DNA from: Bradyrhizobium sp.
Lineage (GTDB): Bacteria; Pseudomonadota; Alphaproteobacteria; Rhizobiales; Xanthobacteraceae
DNA length: 9,142 bases
Assembly (NCBI GenBank): GCA_025960445.1
Contig: JAICIT010000062.1
Span: forward strand, 1 to 9,142
Direction: 5' to 3'
Shown: piece by piece, positions 1 to 7,135 of the stretch
Numbering within the stretch: position 1 is the stretch's first letter
Layout of the letters: each line of letters begins with the position of its first letter
Made by a program: the position numbers and the translations under genes
The notes under the pieces: model-generated
Seen by the model: the letters and a program-made list of their open reading frames with translations, nothing else
Database searches by the model: none
Told to the model about the DNA's origin: nothing

Positions 1-258
1 AAGCCGGACGAGGTTGCGGGGACGGGCGTTCAAACCTTCGGGTTCAACCAGCGTCTTGGGCAGGCGATCAACCGGCAACACCCCGTGGCGGTGCCGCTAA
101 TGCTCCGAACTTGCTCCCGATTTCGGCGGCATAATGGACTTCGACGGACTTGCTACTGGCTCGACCCGGTCACAAATGGCCCAATTGCGACGTACAGTGG
201 CCCCTTGTAGCGGTCCGATTTTTCCATTCTGCTGAGAACGCACCATCAAGGGGGGATC
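1..258. other. Left-edge region with no callable gene
   Basis: I find no gene here that I can support. Frame 1 of the plus strand stays open from the edge to a TAG at 208-210, but its codon character decays after about 33 codons and the translation resembles no family I know. The minus strand is open from 96 to the left edge, with a possible GTG at 81, and reads plausibly for about 27 codons (PVDRLPKTLVEPEG within it). That could be the start of a leftward gene lying mostly outside the window. Neither reading is strong enough to call. The stretch should also carry the promoter of the gene at 259, but I see no convincing -35/-10 pair. Confidence 0.3.
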
Positions 259-1041
259 ATGAAGAACGTCACCAGAGCTGACGCCGGTTGGCTGAGCAAG
301 GTCTCGGCCTCGGTACTGGGTTTAGCTGTTGTCCTGTCGATCGCCACCGGGCAGGCTGCTGAACTCCAAATCTTGGCGGGCGGCGCCATGACGGCCCCCC
401 TAAAGGAGCTCGGCGCACAATTTGAGAGCGCCTCCGGCCATCGGCTTGTCTTTCGCTTTGGTACCACCCCCGAACTGATCAAATTGGCCACGAACGGCGG
501 GCAGTTCGACCTCGGTGTCGTTCCGCGGGAAGTGTTCAAGGATACCGCCGCTCAGTCACAGTTCGTGTCCGGCCCCACCACCGACATCGCTCGGGTAGGC
601 CTTGGCGTTGCAGTTCGCTCAGGTGCTACCAAGCCCGACATCAGTACGCCGGAAGCGCTGAAGCAGACGCTGCTGAAGGCGCAATCCATCGCCACAATAC
701 CGGCAAGTGCGGCTGGCGCCCAAGTCTTGAGATTGTTCGATCGTCTCGGAATCAGCGAAGCAATGAAAGCCAAGACCAAGGCGCAGCCAGGGCCAGCACA
801 GGTTGTTCAGGCGGTTGCGAACGGCGACGCCGAACTCGGAGTGTTTCTCGCCAACGTACTTACGGCCCCCGGTTTGGACTTGCTCAGTCCATTCCCCACC
901 GAACTTCAGCAGGAAGTCATCTTCACGGCAGGCATTGCCGCGAAGACCAAAGAGGCGGACGCCGCGAAGGCGTTCATCACATTTTTGACGACTCCCGCCG
1001 CCACTGCGCTGATCAAGGCCAAAGGTATGAATCCAGGCTGA
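259..1041 (+). CDS. Exported ModA-like solute-binding protein
   Basis: This 260-residue protein looks like a type II periplasmic binding protein of the molybdate-binding (ModA/SBP_bac_11) superfamily. It begins with a positively charged stretch and a hydrophobic segment (about residues 15-31), with likely signal cleavage after Ala34 (GQAA|EL). The mature start ILAGGAMTAPLKEL aligns with the ligand loop that opens ModA proteins. FGTTPELIK (67-75) and the FDLGVVP stretch (83-89) follow the expected order, and IPASAAGAQ (147-155) sits where ModA has its PAG loop. At GDAELGVFLAN (189-199) the Tyr that normally follows as VY in ModA is replaced by Phe/Leu, so molybdate may not be the ligand. The start is supported by a G-rich Shine-Dalgarno (AAGGGGGG) a few bases before ATG 259. 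No modB or modC lies nearby, so it is an orphan binding protein. The family call is fairly safe; the ligand is unknown. Confidence 0.85.
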   Translation: MKNVTRADAGWLSKVSASVLGLAVVLSIATGQAAELQILAGGAMTAPLKELGAQFESASGHRLVFRFGTTPELIKLATNGGQFDLGVVPREVFKDTAAQSQFVSGPTTDIARVGLGVAVRSGATKPDISTPEALKQTLLKAQSIATIPASAAGAQVLRLFDRLGISEAMKAKTKAQPGPAQVVQAVANGDAELGVFLANVLTAPGLDLLSPFPTELQQEVIFTAGIAAKTKEADAAKAFITFLTTPAATALIKAKGMNPG

Positions 1042-1133
1042 GACGAACGAGCGGGCACCACAAGCAGTCACATCTTACGACCGTCGGCACATTCCTACGT
1101 CGGATGGTTTTCTCGAAAGCGACGTGATGCTCT

Positions 1134-1156
1134 TGACGCGATAGCACATCGCGTCA
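1134..1156. terminator. Hairpin between convergent genes
   Basis: A perfect 9-bp inverted repeat, TGACGCGAT and ATCGCGTCA, flanks a 5-base loop (AGCAC). It lies between the end of the ModA-like gene (stop at 1041) and the end of the GMC oxidoreductase gene (stop at 1236 on the other strand). The tract after the stem on the plus strand (TTTAG) is short, so this is a weak intrinsic terminator at best. Its position between convergent genes suggests a bidirectional stop. Confidence 0.5.
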
Positions 1157-1235
1157 TTTAGCTGCGCTGCAAACTCTGGCGGCTATCGATGCATAGCGGA
1201 CTCAGGCAAACCGTCCGCCCGGCAGGTTTATGGGT

Positions 1236-2876
1236 TCACGGCCTAATCACAATTGCCGCTTCCGGCGGCTTGCGGCCGCGGATCAGATCCGAGGCCTTGT
1301 CGGCGATCATCATGGTGGAGGCGTTTAGATTGGCCGAGATCATACGCGGCATGACCGACGCATCGATGACGCGCAGGCCTTGCAATCCATGCACGCGCAG
1401 CTGATCGTCGACCACGGCCCATGTGCTGTCGGCCGGGCCCATCCTGCAAGTGCATCCTGGATGGAAAGTGGTGGTGCCGCGCTGCGTGGCCGCCGCGAGG
1501 AATTCATCATCGCTTTGCACGTTCGGTCCGGGAAAATCCTCGTACGCATAGTATGGCGCGAGCGGCTCCGATGCGAGCAGCCGGCGGGCCAGCTTCATAC
1601 CGGCGACGACAACGCGGCGATCGAGCTCGTCAACCAGATAATTGGTTTGGATGATGGGAGGCGCGAACGGATCGGCCGAGCGGAGCCGAACATAGCCGCG
1701 GCTTTCGGGGCGCTGCTGCCAGGATGCAACCGTCATGCCGGGCTCGTCTTCGAGCTGACCCTGCACGCCTTCCTTGTAGCTCGCCGGTGTAAATGTCAGT
1801 TGCAGATCCGAACTCTCGGTGGTCTCGCCGGAGTGCCAGAAGCAGTAGACCATGGTCGGCGACAGCGATAGCAGGCCGCGCCGCGTCGTCGCCCATTTGA
1901 TCGCCTCCAGCGCAAGCCTCGCACCGCGGCGGCGTTCGTTGATGGTCTTGATGTTCTTGACCCGCGCGACCGAACGCGGGGCGTAATGGTCCTGCAATCC
2001 CTCGCCGACCCCGGGCAGCGCATGGCGCACCTCGATTCCGAGAGAGCGCAGCAAATCCGGCGAGCCCACGCCCGACAATTGCAAAATTTGCGGCGAGTTG
2101 TAGGTGCCACCGGCGAGGATCACTTCCTTGCGGGCACGCACTTCGAACGGCGTGCCGCCCCTGCCGCCTTTGATATAGCGCACGCCGGTCGCGCGCTTGC
2201 CTTCGAACATGATGTTGGTCACATGCGCATGGGTACGCACATGAACATTGGGTCGTTTGCGGGCCGGATGCAAAAACGCGGTCGCCGCGCTGACGCGCAA
2301 CCCGTTCTGGATGGTTCGCTGGGCGTAGGAGACGCCCTCCTGAATCGCTCCGTTGTAATCGGGGTTGCGCGGAATCCCCAGACTGATGGCGCCGGCCATG
2401 AAGGCTTCGCAGAGCGGATCCTTCCAGTCCATGGTGGTGACCGTGAGACTGCCGTCACGCCCGCGATAAGCGTCCTCTCCCTCGCCGATGCGACGTTCAA
2501 GCCGTTTGAAGTACGGCAGCACGTCCGAATAACCCCAGCCGCGATTGCCAAGCTGTGCCCAGGTGTCGAAATCCTGGCGTTGGCCGCGGTTGTAAATGTG
2601 GCCGTTGATCGAGGAGGAGCCGCCGAGCGTCTTGCCGCGCGGCGCATAGATGCTGCGGCCGCCGGTCCAGGGACCGGGCTCCTGCTGGTAAGCCCAGTTG
2701 ATGCTCTTCATGTGAAAGGTCTTGATGAAGCCGGCCGGCAAATGGATGTAGGGATGCCAATCCCGGGGCCCGGCTTCGAGCAAGCAGATCGTCGTCTCCG
2801 GATCTTCGCTCAAGCGGTTGGTCAGCACTGAGCCGGCGGAGCCAGCTCCCACGATCACATAGTCGAACGTATCCAT
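1236..2876 (-). CDS. GMC-family FAD-dependent oxidoreductase
   Basis: This 546-residue flavoenzyme belongs to the glucose-methanol-choline family, the choline dehydrogenase (BetA)/alcohol dehydrogenase branch, which oxidises an alcohol or sugar hydroxyl through FAD. The FAD-binding GAGSAG is at 10-15, with the ribose-binding acidic residue Glu34 in LLEAG. The first family signature, RGKTLGGSSSING, is at 80-92 and the second, GGTYNSPQILQLSGVG, at 256-271. The C-terminal catalytic region has His472 in TFHPGC and the NLN pair at 516-518 in SANLNAST, matching the His/Asn of BetA. No signal peptide or membrane segment is seen, so it is probably cytoplasmic. The length is normal. It lies 18 bases after the GNAT gene and so is the second gene of that operon; the Shine-Dalgarno is weak (GGAAC, 8 bases before ATG). 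The substrate cannot be read from sequence. I avoid betA because no betaine genes are present. Confidence 0.95.
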   Translation of the reverse strand: MDTFDYVIVGAGSAGSVLTNRLSEDPETTICLLEAGPRDWHPYIHLPAGFIKTFHMKSINWAYQQEPGPWTGGRSIYAPRGKTLGGSSSINGHIYNRGQRQDFDTWAQLGNRGWGYSDVLPYFKRLERRIGEGEDAYRGRDGSLTVTTMDWKDPLCEAFMAGAISLGIPRNPDYNGAIQEGVSYAQRTIQNGLRVSAATAFLHPARKRPNVHVRTHAHVTNIMFEGKRATGVRYIKGGRGGTPFEVRARKEVILAGGTYNSPQILQLSGVGSPDLLRSLGIEVRHALPGVGEGLQDHYAPRSVARVKNIKTINERRRGARLALEAIKWATTRRGLLSLSPTMVYCFWHSGETTESSDLQLTFTPASYKEGVQGQLEDEPGMTVASWQQRPESRGYVRLRSADPFAPPIIQTNYLVDELDRRVVVAGMKLARRLLASEPLAPYYAYEDFPGPNVQSDDEFLAAATQRGTTTFHPGCTCRMGPADSTWAVVDDQLRVHGLQGLRVIDASVMPRMISANLNASTMMIADKASDLIRGRKPPEAAIVIRP

Positions 2877-2894
2877 CGGTATCGTTCCGCGGGG

Positions 2895-3488
2895 CTAACG
2901 CGCCCTCTCGTTCAGCTGATAATTCAAATGCGCTTTTACCGTCGGCCATTCACTGGCGATGATGCTGTAGACCACAGTGTCGCGCAGCGTGCCGTTCGGC
3001 GCAATCTGATGGCTACGCAAAATGCCATCGAGCTTGGCCCCGAGCCGTTCGATGCCGCGCCGGCTCTGGTGATTGAAGAAATGGGTGCGGAACTCGACCG
3101 CGATGCAATCGAGTTTCTCGAACGCATGGCCAAGCAGCAGCAATTTGCATTGCGTATTGAGCGCACTGCGCTGCACGCGCGTGGCATACCAGGTCGAGCC
3201 GATTTCGACCCGCCGGTTCGGCGCATCCACGTTCATATAAGTCGACATGCCCGCGATCTTGCCATCGGCATCGAACACCGTGAACGGCAACATCGAGCCT
3301 GCCGCCTGCAGCCCAAGGCGGCGATCGATTTCCTTGCCCATGTCTTCGGGTCGGGGGACAAAAGTGTACCACAGCTTCCACAGCTCGCCGTCCTTTACCG
3401 CCGCCGTCAAGCCGTCGGTGTGATCGTGCGACAGCGGCCTTAGTGCCGCATGCCGCCCGCTCAGCGTCACCGGTTCAAGCCAGGGCAT
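2895..3488 (-). CDS. GNAT-family N-acetyltransferase (RimJ/RimL-like)
   Basis: This 197-residue protein resembles the RimJ/RimL-type (Acetyltransf_3) branch of the GNAT acyl-CoA N-acetyltransferases. The start LEPVTLSGRHAALRPLS is the typical first strand of that fold. The central strands are LPFTVFDADGKIAGMSTYMN (67-86) and RRVEIGSTWYA (92-102). The acetyl-CoA loop region reads RVQRSALNTQCK (104-115) and lacks the usual Gly-x-Gly. FFNHQSRRGIERLGAKLDGIL (137-157) matches the conserved Asn-x-x-Ser plus LGF-like helix/strand that ends the domain. A good Shine-Dalgarno (GAGAGG, 7 bases before ATG) supports the start. Its stop is 18 bases from the GMC gene, so the two are probably one transcript. 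The substrate (protein N-terminus, amine or antibiotic) is unknown, and the link to the GMC enzyme may be only co-transcription. Confidence 0.92.
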   Translation of the reverse strand: MPWLEPVTLSGRHAALRPLSHDHTDGLTAAVKDGELWKLWYTFVPRPEDMGKEIDRRLGLQAAGSMLPFTVFDADGKIAGMSTYMNVDAPNRRVEIGSTWYATRVQRSALNTQCKLLLLGHAFEKLDCIAVEFRTHFFNHQSRRGIERLGAKLDGILRSHQIAPNGTLRDTVVYSIIASEWPTVKAHLNYQLNERAR

Positions 3489-3595
3489 TTATATCCTCTC
3501 CCTCATCTTTGAGGCGCGTCGAATGAAGTGCGTCACGAAGGATGGTGTCACAGCAATCGTCTATGGTTGGAGACGCCTCGCAAGTCGATGTTCTT

Positions 3596-3631
3596 CATCA
3601 CGAGGGTACCGAAACATCAGGGGTACCGAAA
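3596..3631. repeat. Imperfect tandem repeat with two GGTACC sites
   Basis: Two directly adjacent copies are visible: CATCACGAGGGTACCGAAA (3596-3614) and CATCAGGGGTACCGAAA (3615-3631). They share CATCA and GGGTACCGAAA and differ by a 2-base indel and nearby bases. Each contains the palindrome GGTACC. The repeat lies in the 151-base gap between the stop of the SMP-30-type gene and the start of the GNAT gene, about 110 bases upstream of the GNAT start codon. It could be a regulator-binding site for the GNAT-GMC operon or only a small local duplication. Confidence 0.6.
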
Positions 3632-3639
3632 AACGCGCA

Positions 3640-4569
3640 TCACTTGTTCAGAAAATTAAGCGGCAGGCCGGGCCGTGGCCAATCCATCGCTATCAGCTCG
3701 CCCTTGCCGGACAAGGTAATGTAGGCGGTCTTCAGTTCCGGTCCGCCAAAAGCGATATTGGTGGTGACACGATCGCCGGTTGGCACCTGTTCGACCAGCG
3801 TGCCGTCTGGCGCGATCACGGAAATGCAACCCGACACCAGCGTCGCGACGCAGATATTGCCGCCAGCCTCCACCGCGAGCGAGTCGAACATCTGGTAACC
3901 GCCGAGCCCCGCGATCGGCTTGCCGCGTTCGCCTCGATAGATCACGTCGCGCGGCCGGACCTCCCCGGGCGCGGAGAGATCGAAGCCCCACAGCCGCGCG
4001 GTCGGAGTCTCCGCTACGTACACCGTGTTCTCGTCCGGCGAGAGCCCGATGCCATTTGCCGGGAGCATGCCGAATACACCTTCCACGATCTCCTTTGCGC
4101 CTGGCTTGATGTAGTAAAAGGCGCCGACATCCATGTCCCGGGCGCGGCGCTTGCCGAGATCCGAAAACCACAACCCTCCATGCCGGTCGAATACCAGATC
4201 GTTCGGCCCTTTCAGCGGATGGTCGCCGCATTTGTCGAACACGGTCTCGACCTTGCCGCTCGCCAGATCAACCCGCTGAATCGAGCCGCCGATATATTCG
4301 TGAGGCTCCGGCGCGCCGGGCATCATCGTGCCGCGCGATGGTATCCAACTGAAGCCGCCGTTATTGCAGATGTAGCATTTGCCGTCGGGTCCGATCGCCG
4401 CGCCGTTAGGGCCGCCGGGAATTTGCGCGACCACCTCCTTGCGGCCATCGGGCCACACCCTGGTCAAGCGGCGGCCCCGAATTTCGACCAGCACCACCGA
4501 GCCGTCCGGCATCGCCACCGGGCCTTCCGGAAACTCGAGACCGGTGGCGAGTACGCGGACGTTGGGCAT
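3640..4569 (-). CDS. SMP-30/gluconolactonase/LRE-family protein
   Basis: This 309-residue protein is a six-bladed beta-propeller of the SMP-30/gluconolaconase/LRE family, whose enzymatic members hydrolyse sugar or other lactones using one divalent metal ion. Candidate metal ligands fall where the family has them: Glu15 in LEFPEGP, Asn123 in GPNDLVFD (substrate/metal region), Asn172 in LPANGIGLSPD and Asp229 in MFDSLAVE. The propeller repeats LVFDRHGGLWFSD and IGLSPDENTVYVAE are clear. I chose ATG 4569 over the in-frame ATG at 4641. Only the shorter start has a strong Shine-Dalgarno (GGAGG, 5 bases away), the protein begins as family members do (NVRVLATGLEFPEGP), and the extra 24 codons would run through a palindromic operator. 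No signal peptide is seen. Context with a GMC dehydrogenase suggests lactone hydrolysis in a catabolic route, which is an inference. Confidence 0.92.
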   Translation of the reverse strand: MPNVRVLATGLEFPEGPVAMPDGSVVLVEIRGRRLTRVWPDGRKEVVAQIPGGPNGAAIGPDGKCYICNNGGFSWIPSRGTMMPGAPEPHEYIGGSIQRVDLASGKVETVFDKCGDHPLKGPNDLVFDRHGGLWFSDLGKRRARDMDVGAFYYIKPGAKEIVEGVFGMLPANGIGLSPDENTVYVAETPTARLWGFDLSAPGEVRPRDVIYRGERGKPIAGLGGYQMFDSLAVEAGGNICVATLVSGCISVIAPDGTLVEQVPTGDRVTTNIAFGGPELKTAYITLSGKGELIAMDWPRPGLPLNFLNK

Positions 4570-4618
4570 CAAATCCTCCGGGCTGTTTAGCTGCCGCCGG
4601 ATTCGAAATCTCATCCGC

Positions 4619-4638
4619 GCGCAACGAATTCGTTGCGC
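4619..4638. promoter_or_regulatory. Perfect 20-bp palindromic operator candidate
   Basis: GCGCAACGAATTCGTTGCGC reads identically on both strands over all 20 bases. It lies 50-69 bases upstream of the SMP-30-type start codon. It begins two bases downstream of a -10-like hexamer, so it would cover the transcription start, a classic repressor site. The cognate regulator is not evident; the adjacent AraC-type protein normally binds asymmetric or direct-repeat sites, so a TetR, LacI, GntR, MarR or IclR type factor encoded elsewhere is as likely. Confidence 0.65.
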
Positions 4639-4640
4639 CA

Positions 4641-4669
4641 TCTATGACAAACCCGATATCGCTTGCCAA
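4641..4669 (-). promoter_or_regulatory. Sigma70-like promoter for the SMP-30-type gene
   Basis: On the minus strand TTGGCA (4669-4664, five of six matches to TTGACA) is followed by exactly 17 bases and then CATAGA (4646-4641, three of six matches to TATAAT). The -35 box and the spacing are good and the -10 box is poor. The position, immediately upstream of the palindrome and about 75 bases before the start codon, makes it plausible. Confidence 0.4.
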
Positions 4670-4800
4670 GCAATCCCGGGCAATGAGCCTGCGCAAGGCA
4701 GCCCCGCGTTGGCAGCGGCGGACCATCCGACATCAACCCAATTTGCGAAGGGAATTCTGGCCCGCCCCGTTTCCTGATCATCGTCGTGCCGTAGAAACCG

Positions 4801-5634
4801 CTAGTCCTTGACCGGTACCCAGATTTCGAGGCCGCCATTGCCGGTGATTGGGTCGAACTTCTCGTCATAACGTTCGAAGCTCGGCGCGTCGGCCGCCTTC
4901 AATCCAGATTCCGGCAGCCATTTATTCCAGATTGTGTTGACGGTGCGGCGAATGCCAGAGATGTGCTCGCGGTGAGTGAACACCGCGTATCGCTGTTCGG
5001 GAATCCGGACGGTCGAAAATTCGCGCGGCAGGTCGGAGAAGTCAGAGACTTCGACGCCGGCGATGTAGTCGAAGTTTCCGGCATCGTCACCGTTGCAGCA
5101 CACGCCGTAAGCGACATTGCCGATCCGGCCGGGAATGTTCGCGACCGATTGGTGAAAGCGCTGCCACTGGCCCGGAATCGCGGCGCCGCTCTCGCAAGAA
5201 TATCGTTCCCCAAGTCCGGCGACGAGCAGCGGCTTGGCGGTCTGGAAACGCGGCGCTTCAATCTTGTCCAAAAGGGTTGAATCCATGGTGATCGGCTCCT
5301 GAAGTTTAAGGGTGTCGAGACGCGTGGAGTTGCGGACCGCTTCGGGCGTGATGCCGAAATGGTCGCGAAACGCGCGGGTGAATGCTTCGTGAGAACCGTA
5401 ATCCGCCTCCAGCGCGAGCGTGAGGATATCGGGCGCGCCGTTTGCGAGCGCGCGTGCCGCCTCGCTGAGCCGCCGCGCCCGCACATAGCGGATCACGGAC
5501 AACCCCGTCGCGGCCGCGAACGAACGTACCATGTGAAATCGCGAGATACCCGCGAGGCCGGCGATCGCATCGAGGGTCAACTCCTCGGCAAGATGGCTTT
5601 CAATATACCAGAGCGCTTTCTGGGCAGGATTCAT
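4801..5634 (-). CDS. AraC-family regulator with GyrI-like effector domain
   Basis: This 277-residue transcription factor has its AraC-type DNA-binding domain at the N-terminus (residues 1-105) and a GyrI-like/AraC effector-binding domain at the C-terminus (about 120-277), the same order as in Rob. The first helix-turn-helix covers LTLDAIAGLAGISRFHMVRSF (19-39). The second covers ILTLALEADYGSHEAF through FRDHFGITPEAVR (70-101), which is the AraC family signature. The C-terminal domain usually binds small, often hydrophobic or drug-like, ligands. I start at ATG 5634, where the sequence MNPAQKALWYIESHL is typical for such proteins. The frame is open to ATG 5808, but that part resembles nothing, and a CATAAT -10-like hexamer lies only 32 bases upstream of 5634. 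An in-frame GTG at 5652 is a less likely start. It is divergent from the binding protein gene at 5885, which it may regulate. Confidence 0.93.
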   Translation of the reverse strand: MNPAQKALWYIESHLAEELTLDAIAGLAGISRFHMVRSFAAATGLSVIRYVRARRLSEAARALANGAPDILTLALEADYGSHEAFTRAFRDHFGITPEAVRNSTRLDTLKLQEPITMDSTLLDKIEAPRFQTAKPLLVAGLGERYSCESGAAIPGQWQRFHQSVANIPGRIGNVAYGVCCNGDDAGNFDYIAGVEVSDFSDLPREFSTVRIPEQRYAVFTHREHISGIRRTVNTIWNKWLPESGLKAADAPSFERYDEKFDPITGNGGLEIWVPVKD

Positions 5635-5764
5635 GAGAACATCGGCTTTCACTGCAAGCGCGGCAATTATGATTGGTTCGCCAGCGCCCCGTTTGACAGT
5701 CCTTGCGGGTGACCTCTTTTTCAGCGGACCTGCATCACCCGGTCGATTGCTAAATATTGGAACC

Positions 5765-5778
5765 CGTTGCTGGCAACG
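5765..5778. promoter_or_regulatory. 14-bp palindrome in divergent promoter region
   Basis: CGTTGC-TG-GCAACG is a perfect dyad in the 250-base gap between the divergent AraC gene and the binding protein gene. Its left ten bases, CGTTGCTGGC, recur in inverted orientation as GCCAGCAACG at 5860-5869, just before the Shine-Dalgarno of the downstream gene. A recurring element on both sides of a promoter could be a regulator site with looping, or could form a long-range stem in the transcript leader. The binding factor is unknown. Confidence 0.4.
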
Positions 5779-5884
5779 CCACGCCAATCGTGCATACTGG
5801 CGGCGCATTCTATCCGACGGCTCATTGAGCTGCCCTACAAGACAATGCCTGAGCCTTCGGCCAGCAACGTCAGGGAGGACGATG

Positions 5885-7111
5885 ATGCACCACCATGCCT
5901 TGAATTACGCCAAATCCGTCGCGCTCGCGGGACTTCTCGCCTTCAGCGTGGCGAGCGCCGCCGACGCGCAGAAGAAATACGATCCCGGCGCAACCGATAC
6001 CGAGATCAAGGTCGGCAACATCATGCCATATAGCGGGCCACTCTCCGCCTATGCCACGATCGGCAAAACTGAAGCCGCCTATTTCAAAAAGCTCAACGAG
6101 GAAGGCGGCATCAACGGCCGCAAGATCAACTTCATCTCCTATGACGACGGCTACAATCCGGCAAAGACGGTCGAGCAGGCGCGCAAACTGGTTGAGGACG
6201 ATGAAGTCCTGCTGATCTTCAATTCGCTCGGGACGCCCGGCAATACCGCGATTCAAAAATATATGAATGCCAAAAAGGTGCCGCAGCTATTTGTTTCCAC
6301 CGGAGCCGCCAAGTGGAACGATCCGAAGAATTTCCCGTGGACGATGGGCTGGCAGCCGAACTATCAGGTCGAGGCCCGCATCTACGCCGCTTACATACTC
6401 AAAAATCTTCCCGGCAAGACCATCGGCATCCTTTATCAGAACGACGATTTCGGAAAAGACTACGTCATCGGAATGCATGACGGCCTTGGTGATCAGGCCA
6501 GCAAGCTGATCGTGATCGAAGCCTCATACGACACCACTTCGCCGACCGTCGATTCTCAGATCGTGCAGATCAGAGCAGCAAATCCGGACATCCTGATCAA
6601 TATATCGACGCCAAAATTCGCCGCGCAGTCGATCAAGAAAGCCGGCGAGTTGAAATGGAAACCGATCCATTTCCTCACCAACGTGTCCGTGTCCGTCGGC
6701 AGCGTCATGAAGCCGGCCGGATACGAGAATGCGCAGGACGTTCTCAGCGCGGCCTACCTGAAGGATCCAAAGGACCCCCAATGGAAGAACGATCCCGGCC
6801 TGAAGGAATGGCGGACGTTCATGACCAAATGGTATCCCGAGGGCGACCAGGAAGACGCAGCAACCGTGTTCGCGTACGGCGTAGCGAAGGGCCTCGAACA
6901 AGTACTGCGGCAGTGTGGCGATGACCTCACCCGCGCCAATGTCATCAAGCAGGCGGCCAACCTCAATTTCGAGATCGGCATTTATCTGCCCGGCACCAAA
7001 ATCAAGACAAGCCCGACCGACTACGCGCCACTCGAGCAGCTTCAGATGATGCGCTTTAAAGGTGAGAGTTGGGAATTGTTCGGACCGCTGATGTCTGGCG
7101 AGAAGAGCTGA
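5885..7111 (+). CDS. Branched-chain amino acid-type ABC substrate-binding protein
   Basis: This 408-residue exported protein belongs to the Leu/Ile/Val-binding (Peripla_BP_6, type I fold) family. The signal peptide runs through KSVALAGLLAFSVASAADA, with likely cleavage after Ala28. The mature start shows the family pattern: TEIKVGNIMPYSGPLSAYA (39-57), then FKKLNEEGGINGRKI, ISYDDGYNPAKTVEQARKL and the ligand-site stretch SLGTPGNTAIQ. LYQNDDFGKDY is the conserved second-lobe motif. I chose ATG 5885 because GGAGG ends six bases before it; ATG 5882 directly upstream is also in frame but too close. Relatives in Rhodopseudomonas and Bradyrhizobium often bind aromatic or fatty acids rather than amino acids, so the ligand is open. 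No permease or ATPase genes are adjacent. The divergent AraC/GyrI regulator is its likely controller, by position only. Confidence 0.95.
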   Translation: MHHHALNYAKSVALAGLLAFSVASAADAQKKYDPGATDTEIKVGNIMPYSGPLSAYATIGKTEAAYFKKLNEEGGINGRKINFISYDDGYNPAKTVEQARKLVEDDEVLLIFNSLGTPGNTAIQKYMNAKKVPQLFVSTGAAKWNDPKNFPWTMGWQPNYQVEARIYAAYILKNLPGKTIGILYQNDDFGKDYVIGMHDGLGDQASKLIVIEASYDTTSPTVDSQIVQIRAANPDILINISTPKFAAQSIKKAGELKWKPIHFLTNVSVSVGSVMKPAGYENAQDVLSAAYLKDPKDPQWKNDPGLKEWRTFMTKWYPEGDQEDAATVFAYGVAKGLEQVLRQCGDDLTRANVIKQAANLNFEIGIYLPGTKIKTSPTDYAPLEQLQMMRFKGESWELFGPLMSGEKS

Positions 7112-7131
7112 GCAAGCTGATCGAGCTCTTC
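7102..7131 (+). terminator. Stem-loop at the end of the binding protein gene
   Basis: GAAGAGCT (7102-7109) and AGCTCTTC (7124-7131) form a perfect 8-bp stem with a 14-base loop that contains the rest of the stop codon. No T-run follows, and a second, stronger stem lies 24 bases further on. Together they may end transcription between the convergent genes. The call rests on structure and place only. Confidence 0.35.
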
Positions 7132-7135
7132 GCTT

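Noticed and set aside
1..96. Possible leftward gene start on the minus strand (GTG at 81)
   Set aside because: Only about 27 codons are visible, there is no clear ribosome site, and no family is recognisable, so I did not call it.
1..210. Open plus-strand frame from the left edge to a TAG at 208-210
   Set aside because: The second half has poor codon character and the translation resembles no protein family; too short to tell from chance in GC-rich DNA.
1380..2831. Long plus-strand open frames opposite the GMC gene (163 and 281 codons)
   Set aside because: They are antisense shadows of a gene with all family signatures; GC-rich coding DNA commonly leaves such frames open.
3523..4590. 355-codon plus-strand open frame opposite the SMP-30-type gene
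   Set aside because: It mirrors the codons of a clear family member and lacks protein-like composition or a known domain.
4570..4641. 24-codon upstream extension of the SMP-30-type protein
   Set aside because: It would code through the palindromic operator and has no Shine-Dalgarno; the shorter start at 4569 has GGAGG at good distance.
4801..5634. AraC-type regulator as the owner of the palindrome at 4619
   Set aside because: AraC-family proteins usually bind asymmetric or directly repeated sites, so a perfect dyad is not good evidence for it; the link is left open.
5633..5881. Long N-terminal extension of the branched-chain type binding protein
   Set aside because: It would place 80-odd unrelated residues before a standard signal peptide; the ribosome site at 5874-5878 fixes the start at 5885.
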